64,000 nt of DNA from Apiospora phragmitis (Eukaryota > Ascomycota > Sordariomycetes > Amphisphaeriales > Apiosporaceae), in NCBI GenBank assembly GCA_038363925.1, contig JAQQWL010000004.1, positions 2,046,001 to 2,110,000 on the forward strand, given 5' to 3'. This document shows, one piece after another, positions 34,479 to 47,200 of the stretch (position 1 is the first letter of the stretch; every line of letters starts with the position of its first letter). The notes beneath the pieces were generated by a model that saw nothing but the letters and a program-made list of their open reading frames with translations, was not told the origin of the DNA and ran no database searches. Made by a program: the position numbers and the translations under genes.

Positions 34479-34828
34479 TGGACCGACCTGGCGGCTCAGT
34501 GAGTGACCAGGCAATTAAATAATACTATACCTTCCAGATCATGCAGTGTACGAATTCTTCAGATTGACCTTGATGCAGGCCGGGATACTGATTACTTACG
34601 ACATGTGTGCTCCTAGCAGTGATTAGTGCAATGTTATAACACACCTTTTTGTATCATCGTCGCGTCAAAAGGCGTAAAATAAGTGAAGTAACCATCTCTT
34701 TTATCTATCGTATCGTAAATGCAATGAGAATTTTCGTCATGTCGGAGCTTCATACCCTAACATTACTCCCTTCCCTCCCCTAGCCTTCAACCGACTAACC
34801 AAGCCAACACGGAAAGTAGACTAACCCC
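34479..34828. other. Intergenic between convergent genes
   Basis: 350 bp separating the F-box/TPR gene and the GCN1 3' end. Nothing else is seen. Confidence 0.5.
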
Positions 34829-37800
34829 TTAATCCTGGCTGAAAACACCACCTCCCAGCTCAACCTGTCCCACGCTCCAGATCTCTCTCTCGTCTTCAAC
34901 CTCGTCGTTGCTCAAGCCTAGGGCGCCCTGTCCACCGACACCGCCCTCGGCCTGTCGCCTCTCTCTCGTCTGGGCACCCAGCCGCAGACCGACACGCTTG
35001 AAGTAATCGTTCATGCTCCTGCGAGTGTTGGGCTGCATCTCCTGGCCGGCCGGACTCTGGACGAACTTCTCGAAGACACGACCCTCCTCCTCGGAGACCG
35101 AGAAGAGCTCGATGAACGCCGCTTCGGCGGCCAACTTGACAGGGATGACGGGGTCTCGTACCGAAGCGAACACGGGACCGGCCAGAAGAGGCAGATGGGG
35201 TCGCACGAGATTCACGTTGGTGCGGGAAATCGTGCGGATGATGACCAGTGCTAGTCGGCGAGAGTCTGCAGGGTTGCCAGGGGCAATGATTGTGGCAAGC
35301 GTGGAGAATATGGGTTTGGCTTGCTCGAAGGACGGTGTATGCGACATGAGATACTTGCCGGTAGCAAGGACACAGTTGTCCGCGACAAAGAGCTATACAG
35401 CTAGTTAGTTGATGCATCCTATGAGAGCCAAGAGATGGGTAACTTACGTTCTTGTTGGACATGCCCTGGGACAGGATCTCGGGCAGATCTTCAGCCAAGG
35501 GGCTGTCATGAGAATCTGGGGCGACTCGACGAATACGGCATTGATTGCAAGCACCGACGAGTTAGTGAAGTGTATGGTAGCGACACGGCTCTTCAGCAGA
35601 CCGTTGGCCACTTCTGCTGGCACATTCTTAAGTAGAGCCGCGAGAAGCTTGGCGTTGGTCACCGTCATCGTCGAATCGGCGTTGTCAGTATCCATATCGA
35701 TCAAGCCCAACACAGCGGTACGCGAGCTTTCACCCATGTTGGCTCCAGCTTTGCTAACAACCTCGTACAAGGCCTTCAGCATAGCTGTCTTGACGCCTGC
35801 ATCGGTTGTCTTGGACCCAGTTACCAACTCTGCAACAAGGGGGTCGACACGGGGAGTGAATTTGATCAAGGTCCCCAGTGCCTTGGCCGCGCGCGATCGA
35901 AGCACTTCACTCGTAGTATCGGCCAGAGATCTTGCGAAAGTACGCTGGAGTTGCGGCAAGAAAGGCTTGAGAGCGGTGGGCATCTTCTCCAGCAGGTTGT
36001 TGAGGGTAAGAAGAATGGCCGCCTTGACATCAGTAGACCTCTCGGAGACAACACGGATAAGCGGACCGGTGATTTGGGTGACGAAAGGCTTGAGAGAGGC
36101 CTCGCTGGTCCTGTCCACAATGTCCGAGATAGCAAGTGCAGCAGCAGTTCGTTGATCCGCTGTACCGTTCATCAGACCCTGCAAGAAAATCGGCAGGATA
36201 GCGTTGATTCCCTTTGGTAGTTCGAAGCCGGGCAGGTTGTGTCCAGCAACACCAACTTGGAGAAGAGTCTGTCGTGTGGAAGGCACAAGAGATTCCATCT
36301 CTTCCTTCTTGAGCTTCTTGGTGAAGGCGCTCAGGGCCGTCCAAGCAGCTTTGATCACATCCTTGTCTCTATCGTCAAACGAAATCAACAGGGCACGGAC
36401 GATGTCCTGGTTGTAACGTGAATAGTCCACTGTAGCTTCCTCGAAGAAGTTGGCCATTCTGTACGCAGCGTTCGCCCGCTTACGATGATCTTCGTGCTTC
36501 ACGAGTTGGAGCAGAACATTGATGACTGTGTTGAGGCCATCGTATTCGTCCATGGACAAGATGACGGTGTCAATCGAGCTTTCAACATCTTTACGCATAT
36601 CCTCGTCCTCGTTGTTGACAATGTTGTCCATCAAGGAGTTGATGATGTTGGGCAGGCGTCGGTTCATAGCAGCGCCTGCCACCTTTGCCAAAGATGCCAA
36701 AGCCCTGGCATTGAACGCCGAGATAGGAGGCGTAATGAGAGTTGGGATAAGGTTGGGCAGAATGATGTTGGACCGCGTCGTTTCCGTGAGCAGCGTAAGA
36801 AGCGCTTGAAGGGCGTTATCGGCTTCATCCTCGGAACGCAGAAGGTTAAGGAGGAACGGAAGCGTTTGGTCGACCGCACGCTTGCCGATGATTTGTTGAA
36901 GCGAGTCAAATGCTTCTGCGGCAGCTTCTCTCACATCCTCATCAGAATCAGTAAGAGCGGTACGGACCACAGAAATGAGAGTCTTCTCATGGTCCTCCAG
37001 AGCATCTTCAGAGGCGGATGAGATAAGTTCCTTGAGGGCCAGGCATATACCTTGCTTGGCATCGGTATCTGTGGAGGTCTGCAAGCCTTCTTCGAGTGTC
37101 GGAAGGAGGCTTGAGAGCACGCCATCGCCAGCCTTTCGGATAAGTTCTCCAAGCGCGTTGCTGGCAATAACCTTGTGCTCCATGTTGGAACTACCAAGGC
37201 GACGAATGATGATTTGAGTAAGAGTAGGGGTAAGTTCCTTGAGAGTCTTGGGCGTAGCAACGAGAGCCTTCCATACGCTGATAGCAGCAGACCGGACGGC
37301 ACCAGCAGTATCGCAACGGCAAATGTAAAGGGCAGCCAGAATCTTGTTGCGCTTCTCTTCACCGAGTACCTCGCGAAGCGATGCACCAGCCTCCTTGGCT
37401 TGATCCAACTCATCTTCGGCATCCTCCTTGCCAGTGATACCAGTGAGGTTGAAGAGCAAGTCACCAACCAGCTCAACCGAACTGAGACGGATTCTGTAGT
37501 TGTCGTCTGCAAGACCACGTTCTAACTCAGGGAGGAGCAGGTCAACAGCACGGGCCGCAAAATTCTTGACAAGCAGTCGGCCAGCACGCAACGCCGTCTC
37601 ACGTATAGATTCGACATCGTCCGCAAGACCAGCGAGAATAGGTGGGATGATCTTGCTCAAATAATTGGCAAAGCTGTTTCCAAAGCACACCGGAAGGAAA
37701 ATGAAGAGTGACATGAAGCCTTCTCGGATTGCTGGCTTGGACGACTCCACATTTTGTAGGATGGTAGGAAGCGTCTCCTCCAGTCTTGTTGTTCCAAGAC

Positions 37801-40800
37801 CGGCAAGGACTTCGGAAAGAGCCTGCGCAGAACCGAGACGATCGCCAGCACCTGTATCGGACTTGAGTGTTTGCATGAGTCCGGGGATAAGGTCGGGAAG
37901 AGCATCTTCGCCAAGCTTTTCGACCAGCGAACCAAGAGCACGAGAAGCAGTGGCTCTCGTTGTAGGTACAGGGTCGACGCAAGCAAGTTTGAGGCCGGAC
38001 ACAAGCACAGGGAGATGGGCTATAAGATCCTTGCGCTCGGTCAAATGAGCCAAGCTTCCAATGACTTGCGACGCTTTCCGCTTGGTGTTGGATCTGTCTG
38101 CCAAACCGCGCTGGAGAACCCTTGTTACAAGGGCAAGAGATGGTGCATCAAGGTAATGCACGAACTGGACTTTGATAAGAGAGTCCAGTGCAGTGTCGGT
38201 GTACTTGGTAGGATCACTGAGAGCCTTAAGGAGAATGTCTGCGAGGCTCTTGATCTCAGGGTTTGTGATAACATCGCCGAACCGTTTCAAACTCTTATTG
38301 GCAGCAGAACGAACTTCCTTGTGACTGTCATTCAGTACACCAGTCAATGGAGGGATGATGTCTGGTAAGCTCTGTGCCAATTGCTGAGGATCCAAGTATG
38401 CCATAGCACCCAACAGTTCGCAAGCACCCTTCTTGCTACGCCATTGGTCGTCGTCCAGGCCATTTAGAAGCGTAGGCAGAATTTGTTTAACACCAAACGA
38501 GCTGAGCTTTGCGAAGCAGGCTTTGGCAGCTGCTAGGCACGCGTCTCTCACATCGGCACTGCTGTCTCCGAATCCAGTGAGTAGTTGGGGCACGATCTGG
38601 ATCGCATAGGGCTCGAAAAGGCGGCCAAGAACCAATGGTGCCAGCTCAAACGCGAGGAAGGCGCCTTCTCTTTGCTGTGTCTCCTTCTTGTTCTCGGCTG
38701 CGCTTTTGAGACTGATGAGAAGGCGGTATTCACGTAATACAGAGATACCCCTACCGAGTACTAAACCGGCCAAGCCGTACGCGGCGCCACGCTTGGCTGC
38801 GTAGTTCTTGGAAGTCAACAGCGTGTTCATGACTTGGTCGAAGTATTTGGATGACTTATCACCACAGGTTCGTACCAGAGGCGGAAGACATTCGGCCACA
38901 GCATACTGCACCGCCTCAGACGGGGTGCCGAGAGTCGCCAATAGCCGCTCAATAACGACGGGGATCTTTGCGTCGCCGGGCTTCAAGTGCCTGGCCAAGG
39001 CACCGTACATCACGATCACAGCCTCGTTCACCCGGTCTCCAGCCTCGGAGCCTGTATCTGGAGCTTCTAGAGTTCGCTCAAACATCTTCATCAACTTATC
39101 CACTAGTGTGCGCCCATGTTGGTCAATAGCAGTGATGGCTGCTTCCAGCATTTCGCCTCGAACATTGGAGTCCCTGTCGCCTAGCGGCCCCTTCTCGATG
39201 AGGAAACCGAAGAAGTCATCGACTTGGTCTTTTTGAAGACAAGGAGCAAGTGTTTTGAGTGCAGCAGCAACGCCGTGCCTTGCTTCCCACAGATCTGCTA
39301 GATCCGTCTTCTTTGGCATACCATAAGCATCGAATCCTGCGACACGTGGTTTGGCGAATTCAATGTATCTTGATTGGAGTTTCCGGAGAACTTCGTCGAC
39401 AGTCGATTGATGTGCCCGGCATGCATCAGCAAGAGCCCTAGCGGAAGCTCTACGGAGCTGCCCGTCTTTGGTCTCCAAATAGGGGATCATCTTAAATGGC
39501 ACATCCTTGGACACCTTGAAGCCACTCTCGTCCCAGATTTCCCGCGCAATCTCGATGTTTGTCTCATCATCATCATGGCATGCGATCCAGATTTCATCAG
39601 AGAAGTCGAGCTCGCTCATATCCACTTCAGCACTAATTGATTGTAGTACCGTTTCGCGGACCGAGGATTCTGGCACAATTGCACCCTTGGCAAGAACTGA
39701 GATCTCCTCAGGAACCATGTTGGGCGCAACACATCTTATCATATCAGAGAAACAGTCCTTGACGATCTTGTAGTGCTGGTTGTATCGCTGCATTGATGTG
39801 ATCAATGTTGATATCAAGTCGGCTCGCGGAACAGCTTCCTCCGCGCAGACATCGGTGTGGAAAGATACAAACTCGATGGCAAGCACTAACTGGGCGTCTC
39901 GCTCTTCCGCTGATGCTCCGAACCCGCCGTGCTGCAGCACCAGGAAGATGAGTGAGAGCATGTATACAACGGAAATGACGTCGAATGGCCGCTGTTCACC
40001 AGCAAAACGTAAGCGGTATAGCACTCGCGTTATCAGTTCTTCCAGGCCCTCCTCTTCTAGATTCTCGGGCAGACCGGTCACTCCCAAGGCACGCAGCGTA
40101 GCAACACCGATGAATGGACGAATCGAGCCAAGCCGGTTTGTGACCTTATCTGCACAGGCCAAGTATACTGAGGGAACAGCATCACCGGTGATGAGGCATG
40201 CACCGGCTTCCATTGCTTTCAGAAGCGCATTTACCGCTGGGCCCATCCAAAGACTTGCCTCGGTTGGTGGGCCATTGATTAATCCTTGAATAATACCAAT
40301 GCCACGCAACAAGCGTGCTGCAAGAAGCTGCACTGACTTTCGAATTTCCGACTCCTTTTTCAGCTGGGCATTGACCTTAGCTTGCTCATCGGCTGTAAGC
40401 TTTTTCTGGGTACCTTTCTTTGCAGCCAGCTGCGCTCTTAGTTCTTCTTCCCATTTGAGTGTATTATAGTCTTTGGTGTTCTTGTTAGGTAAGGCTTGGG
40501 ATTTCTTAGCAAGCACGTCGATACAAGCAGTGCCTTCAGGGGTGCGGAAGATGGCTGCTTCCACTGGCCCAACATCCTTGAGCTGGTCAGGGTTCAAATC
40601 ACCTCTAATCAGCTCGATGATCTTAGATGTCATGGTCTCAGGTGCCACGAAAGCAAGGTCAGCAGCAGCATTGCAGGCTGCTGTCTTAATGGCAGAAGAC
40701 TTTTGCTCGAAACTTGTTTTGTCGGTGATTTCTTGCAACAGGGATGCCTCGTGTCTTAGCACCAGACTTCCAGGATCGAGACCGACCTTAAGGCAGGAAT

Positions 40801-43005
40801 CAATCCAGCTGGACCTAGGAATAAGATTGGGTCTCGCCAAAGCAAGCATTGAACACATCTGTTTCTCAATGGCCTCCAGGTCACGTTCTCCACCTTCCTT
40901 CTTGAAATCCTCTTCTGTCAGACAGATTGAGCGCAGCGGTAGATGCAGATTTGTGTTGTCGAATTTGGCTGAGGCGGCTACACTTTCCTTGTCGCTTAGT
41001 TCGGTGGACTCGATCCATTGCCAAAGACCGGCAACCACTGCTTCGGATACCAAAGTAGGTTGCTTGGCATAGAGTTTGGTAATGGTTTCGCATGTTTCCT
41101 TGCGAATCTGGGGCGGTACAGTAGGGGAGGAGGCTAGGAAGATTAGAGCCTGAGACCATGCTGACCGCACTGAACCAGGGGCTTTTGTAAGGTCCACCAC
41201 TACAGCTGACAGGGCAGCGAGAAACCATCGCAAGTCGTCTTCGGTGGACAGTCTGTTATATATCCGGTGGTTGAGTAGAAATGAGGGTTTTGGCTCAAGC
41301 ACAAGGCTTTCTTTGGAGACTGCTGGCTTCTTGGTAGAAGCCTTGATAGATTGGCTTTCAACCTGTGCAAAGATTTGGTAGGCCAGAACCGTGACCACAT
41401 AAGCCCCTGAGATCAAAGTACTCTGCACAGCGGCAAGAGGATTCTTATTGACTTCAGCCCAGCTTTCGGCCAGAGGACTTGCTATGGATTCCGCGAACTT
41501 GACAGCGTTTGAAGGCACGGCTTCTTGGGTGTCGTTGAATTGGGAAAGTACCTCGCCCGCTTTGAGGATCCACAGCCTACGCGAAGGTATCTTCTTGTCC
41601 GCAAGCCCTTTGACATAAGCGTCAAGAACGGGCTTTGCCAACTCAACATTGTGTTGTATTTCGTACGAAACGCAACAGGTGAAAGCGGAAAGTTCTGCAG
41701 CCAGGGCAAGTTCATTGCCTTCTTTGCCCACCACCGGAGGAAGCGCAGCCGTAACTTTCGAAGCAATAGATGCGGATAAGGGCAGACTTTGCAGCATTTC
41801 TGAATGAAGAACGCGTTGGTCGGCCGATGCTAGTTTTCCGGACTTCAGAGGGCCTAGAACATCATCCGCAACTTGCTCCAGAATTTTGAAGTCCTGGCAC
41901 TTGCAGACTGTTGTCGCAAACGTGGTCTTCACGGCTTGACGGATAACCGGATTGCTCGACTTTACGTTGGACAACAGAGGCTTCATCAAATGGCCGCCTA
42001 GTATAGTCGACAGGTCCATGTCCTCTGGAAGAGAACTGACGAGACCCGGTACAAGGCCCAAAACAACCTCGGGAGCACGTAGTAGGCCCTTTTCAATTGA
42101 CGGGACGACCTCCTTAGTTAAGTCTTCGAATGTCACAAAATCGAGGAAGAAATCCCGTAGGCCAGATGCTATGTGATCTGGGAGCTGTGTTTTGGATCCA
42201 GCAATCTCCCGGGTGTAGAAACCGAAGTAGTCTGGCTTCCTGGAAGCAAGTACCGGCTTCGCCTTCTCGTGGCGAGATGATACCCCCGCAACCACACCTA
42301 ACATAACAGCATATCTGGCCGTGGGCTGACCGGCTTTTGTCGTAAGTGCTTGTACCACATCCTCAATGAAGCTTCCGCGGAACTCCTTTTGCCAGAAAGC
42401 GGCCCGCAGCCCACGTCGAGTGACAGTGATGGCTGAATCGGCCACCGAAGAGCGGGTAGGTGGCTGGAAGCATTTCTCCAAAGCAGCTGCGTTGGCGTGG
42501 ACAATATCCAGACCAAACTGGCCAAGCATGGGTGTAGCGGCGATTGTTGACAAAAGCAAACCGCACCATTCGACCAGGACAAAGGCATTGTTAGGGGCTA
42601 TGCCGGCTTTCTGCGACTCCAGTCGCAAAGCAGTTATGAAGGGCGCAACGACCTTGGGCTCGCTCGCGTTGACGACAATAGAGACGAGACATGACTGAAC
42701 GGCTCGTCGAGAGGGTCTGTCATTATAAGCAGGGTGGGTATCGAATAGGAGCTTGAGGACTCTGGGTGTTGCGGACACTTCGATAGCTATTATGAGTGAA
42801 GGATATCTGGTCAGCGGCAAGATGGGGGGGTAGAGCTGAGGCGCTCCACAGCACGGTAGGACGGCTTACAGTTCTGCTTGAATTTTTCTTCAATGGACTT
42901 CAATTGAGCTATGCGTTTCTTGGTAGAGGCTGAAGACAGGTCTGCCTTGGCGGCGACCAAATCGACACCAGCTTGAGAAGCGCCATTGGTGGTCGCTTCA
43001 GTCAT
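34829..43005 (-). CDS. gcn1: GCN1, eIF2-alpha kinase activator (HEAT-repeat giant)
   Basis: On the ribosome Gcn1 with Gcn20 passes the uncharged-tRNA signal to the kinase Gcn2. Exons on the minus strand are 43005-42870, 42786-35448 and 35392-34829. The N-terminus (MTEATTNGASQAGVD) comes from the first exon. The body is a continuous array of HEAT repeats, with the eEF3-like centre (GAAYGLAGLVLGRGISVL, then KKGACELLGAMAYLDPQQLA) and the Gcn2-binding region towards the C-terminus. At 35499-35502 a C4 run (coding strand) breaks the frame after QILMTAP. The neighbouring frame continues LAEDLPEILSQGMSNKN to the splice site and then LFVADNCVLATGKYLMS. With one base added the protein is 2,679 aa, close to yeast Gcn1 (2,672). 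Because the gene is conserved and single-copy, the break is probably an error in the sequence. Confidence 0.95.
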
Positions 43006-44243
43006 TTTGAAGGTATAGTGAGAGATGGTGGGGGAATATGGACATGCTAGGCTGCCCAGCAATTGCGGCGGTGCTGTAGAGAGTCGACAGTAAATGCAAT
43101 CCGGGTCTCAACATGTATTCGTATTAACTCTTCAAGGACAGATGCGTAGCAGGGAAACCCATAGGCAAACAAGTAATGCTCTCGGCCTGACGTCCCGTTG
43201 CACATTCACACACCAAAACCGCATCAATCGTAAAATGTGGACGAATGCGATGTCAATGTGGGGTGACATGGAAGAGCTGCTACCCGCAGAATCAAAAATC
43301 AGCCCGGCGAGCTGTTTATGGAAGGCGGTCACACTAACGGCTGTGTATTCTTTTTCCAGATTGCCAAGATTTCTTCGCTGCATTGACTCACTCACCTGAA
43401 CTGCATCATGACAGTACTGCCTCAGGTTGCCTGTAGGTATGGAATCTAGCAGGATCCCGGCTAACAACCAGAACAGCCAACTTGAACCGATTGTCCAGAA
43501 ATGTAAAGAGTTATAGTATTTATTCTAATGTTCATATGCTTAAATATAGTATTTGATTACTCGATTGTTATATGAGCGTTGGCAACATATCCAACTGCAA
43601 GGTAAGCTTTTGGCTCTATATCGATCTGATTTAACCTTGGTCCAAACCCTTGGGGTATGCCGAAGGTGGTTTCTGCCTGTACGTACCCTGTATTCCGCCC
43701 TGCCTGCCCTGTGCTTCCAGCGCTGTAACTGCAAGGGGAAAATAATTTACCTCGAAACCAGCCTCCAGCCCTGCCTGGCTGACCCGTCGTGTGCGTCTGG
43801 CATTAGTCGGAGATCGAACCGGTGATGTCAATTTGTGCCCCTCCATACACACCTGGATGAAGCTTCATCCACTAGCACTCTCACTTCCTTTTGGTGTTCG
43901 GAATGCGATTACTCTACCACCTCGCAACAACGAGACGATTACCATAGAGAAGACGCATACTTCACATCGCCGACACTTTCTCGTTTTCAATCCCCCAGCT
44001 CATCATACAGTCAACTCGTCGCTTGCTTGCTTCAATATTCCCGTGCCCTTCACATTGCAACACCACCAATTTCGACTGGAAACCTCGTCTTTATATTGAT
44101 GGCAGCTCTGACCGGCTTCCTTACGGCGTGAGCGCATAGGCGCTCTACATGCAATCTCCTTCTGCTTTTTGCTTGAGATATTGACCTGGAAATTCTCTCA
44201 TTTATCCAATAAATTATACATTTCGTTCACAGCCGCCGCCAAG
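43006..44243. other. Divergent promoter region GCN1 / DEAH helicase
   Basis: 1.2 kb between two divergent genes. A minus-strand sequence near 43810-43920 has loose matches to Pol III boxes but does not fold as a tRNA. No gene supported. Confidence 0.5.
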
Positions 44244-47200
44244 ATGGCACCGAAAAAGAAGAAGACGAAGCCCTCGGCCAACCCAGCACGAGGCTTTGCC
44301 ACCACCTCCGTCACATCAAAGCCGGTTACTCGCATTGAACAGGCCGAAGAGGCGAGTGTCACACCCAACGGCAAAGGAACCACTCCCTTGTCAGCATCTA
44401 TTCACGAAGGCAAAGCCGCCGGGGCGACGCCCGAAAATGCACCTGCCCCGTCTGATCCCACGCTGGCTCAACCGACGAAGCTCGACCTGAGCCCTGAAGA
44501 GTTTGAGAAACAGCTCTTGGAGGCTGAGCTACAGCTTCTCGTCGAAAAGCACGCACAAAAGGTCAAGCGCGATGCCCAACGTCAAAAGATACGTCTCGAA
44601 ACGGACCGACGTTTGCTACGAGGACAGGCCGAGCCTGTGAATGCGCGAAAATGGCTACCACAAGAGCTGATGGACCACATACTGGATCTGATCCAGGCTG
44701 AGCACCGGTTCGCCGCATCTTCTCTTGGGCCCGATACCACTAGTTCTGGTAGGCTGCTGCCCGAGGAAGAGCTCACCATGAAGCTTTGGACGCTTCAGCA
44801 GGCATTGGCGAGCGCTGGCTTCACCGAGGAGAAGGTCGCATCCGTGTTGCAGTACATTCTGGAGATTGCCCCTAACATCGGTGGGACCACCAAGGAGAAT
44901 ATATGGGGCTTAGAAGAGGCTCTGGACTGGCTCGCACGTGAGTGCAGCCGGGATGAACTCCCTGACTACGATCAGAGGGGCAGGACGTTTCCAAGGCTCG
45001 TCGACACTCCCCAAGATAGTCCCTTGGCTTCTGGTGCCAACACGCCGCGGATGCTAGAATCCAGTGGCACTGCTACCCCGGCGGCTAAGAATGGCTCTGC
45101 CAAATCTCGGTCTTCTCGTGCCGCTTCCCCGAAGAAGCTTGCTCCCGCATTTGACAGTGACATTGAGCCTGACGATCTTGTCCCGGTCTACCTAGAAAGC
45201 AAAGCTAAGCTTTTCCAAATTCAGCGACCAAAGCAAGACGTCAAACAGACCAAGGCTGGTAAAAATAAGAGTGTCAATGGTTCGCAAGATGTGGACATGG
45301 AGGAGGCCAAGCTGCTGGCTAAGATCGAGCACATAGAACAGGATGTTCTTTTCGACAAGATCTCTGCTGAACAGACTTGGCGAAATGATCGGGTTATTTT
45401 GGAGAGAGAGTATGCTGCGGCCAAAAAGCAGGAAGCCGATGACTCTGAGGCCCGCAAGGAGGAGCAGGACGCTTCAGATGATGATGAGATTGCGAGGGAG
45501 GCCAAGAAAATGGCCACAGAAGTTCTCCAGCAGGACAGCGCCGATGACGAACAATCTTTGTCAGACCTGTTCGCCAGCCTTCCGGTTCAGGAAGTAGACC
45601 CTAGCACTGGGAAGACTGAAAATGTCATCAACAGTACAGATGGATCGAAAGTTTTCATCCGCCATTTTGGTAAATGGACTGGCGTCAGCCCTATGAGAGC
45701 GTTGGAAGAGACCTGTCGCTCCAGAGACCCGGCAGTGAAGCTGCAATACCGACTTATATCTGAAGCATCTTTCGCGAATCGCCATGTCGTTGTCATCTCT
45801 TGGTCCAAACCCCAAGAGCTTATCTCGACCGATATTGCTCACATTGAGAGCTATGCCTACCCCCTTCAGTTCTCTTTCGGCATGGCTGATGTAGCCACTC
45901 CTGATAGCAAACAGTCAGAAGCTTATATCGCCACGGCTGCACTGTTTGCCATTTTCCATTCTACCAAGGAAGAGAAGGTTTTCATGCGCCTACCAGTCGT
46001 ATGGAAAGAGTTGTGGAACGAGTTCGCCCAAGCCAGAAAGAGCCACAATGATGCCCAAGATCGTGCGTCAATCAAGGAATTGCGGTGCATGGTTCGTCAG
46101 AGGCAAGACCAGGAAGAGGAGGACGGCATTCTCCTCCAAGGCGCTTTTAGAGGTCGTAGAGCTAACCAGTCTCTCAATGACTCTGGCGATTCTGGCTCCG
46201 ACAGAGAAAAGGGCCAATCTATAAATCCCGAACTCTACCAAAGGATATGGGCCAACAAGTGCGGAACCCCTAGATACCAGGCCATGCTCGCAAGTCACTG
46301 TCTTATTCCCCCTATCTGACTTCCATTCTGACATTTACTTGCAGCAATCACGTATGCAGCTGCCAATGTGGCATTTCAAGCAACAAGTCTTAGATAGCAT
46401 TGAAAGGGAGCAAGTCGTCATCATCTGTGGTGAGACTGGCTGGTAAGCAGAATCTTTTCCAGTCGAATAATATGTATACTGACGAACCTGATAGTGGCAA
46501 GAGCACGCAGGTACCCTCTTTCATCCTGGAGCATCAACTATCATTAGGTCGACCCTGCAAAATATACTGCACTGAACCTCGACGTATTTCTGCTCTCTCT
46601 TTGGCACGCCGAGTAAGCGAAGAGCTTGGTGAGAGCAGAAACGAATTGGGGACATCCCGGTCTTTGGTTGGCTACTCGATTCGATTGGAATCCAACACAT
46701 CCAAGGAAACGAGGCTGGTGTACGCCACCACCGGCATTGTTATGCGAATGCTCGAAGGATCCAACGATCTTCGAGAGATTACTCATCTTGTTTTGGATGA
46801 AGTTCACGAGCGGACTATCGATTCCGACTTTCTATTGATTGTCCTAAAGAAGTTGCTCTTGCGCCGCAAGGAGTTGAAAGTCGTCCTCATGTCTGCGACA
46901 GTGGATGCGGAGAAATTCTCTAAATACATGGGCGGTGCGCCAGTGCTCAACGTACCCGGCCGAACCTTCCCTGTCCAAGTCCAGTACCTCGAGGATGCCT
47001 TGGAGCTTACTGGCTATAGTATTGACCAGAAGCATCCTGCTGAAAAGTCAATCGACCTGGATGATGACCCGGCCGAGGTTGACAAGGATGCAGGCTCAGC
47101 TAGAGATGCTGCGAAAGACCTGCGACAGTATTCGGCCAAAACAAGAAACACACTTGCACAGTTCGATGAGTATCAAGTTGACCCAGAGCTGATCGTGCAA

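Noticed and set aside
33693..34514. 273-codon antisense frame over the F-box/TPR gene
   Set aside because: Same reason: low-information composition, and the plus-strand reading has F-box/TPR character.
43800..43930. Minus-strand match to tRNA A and B boxes (TGGTAGAGT and GGTTCGATC)
   Set aside because: Neither the T stem nor any acceptor stem pairs, and spacing would need an oversized insert.
44169..46319. Helicase N-terminal half as a separate gene ending at 46319
   Set aside because: The GC-AG intron joins it in phase to the helicase core, and homologues of this type carry the same N-terminal region on one protein.
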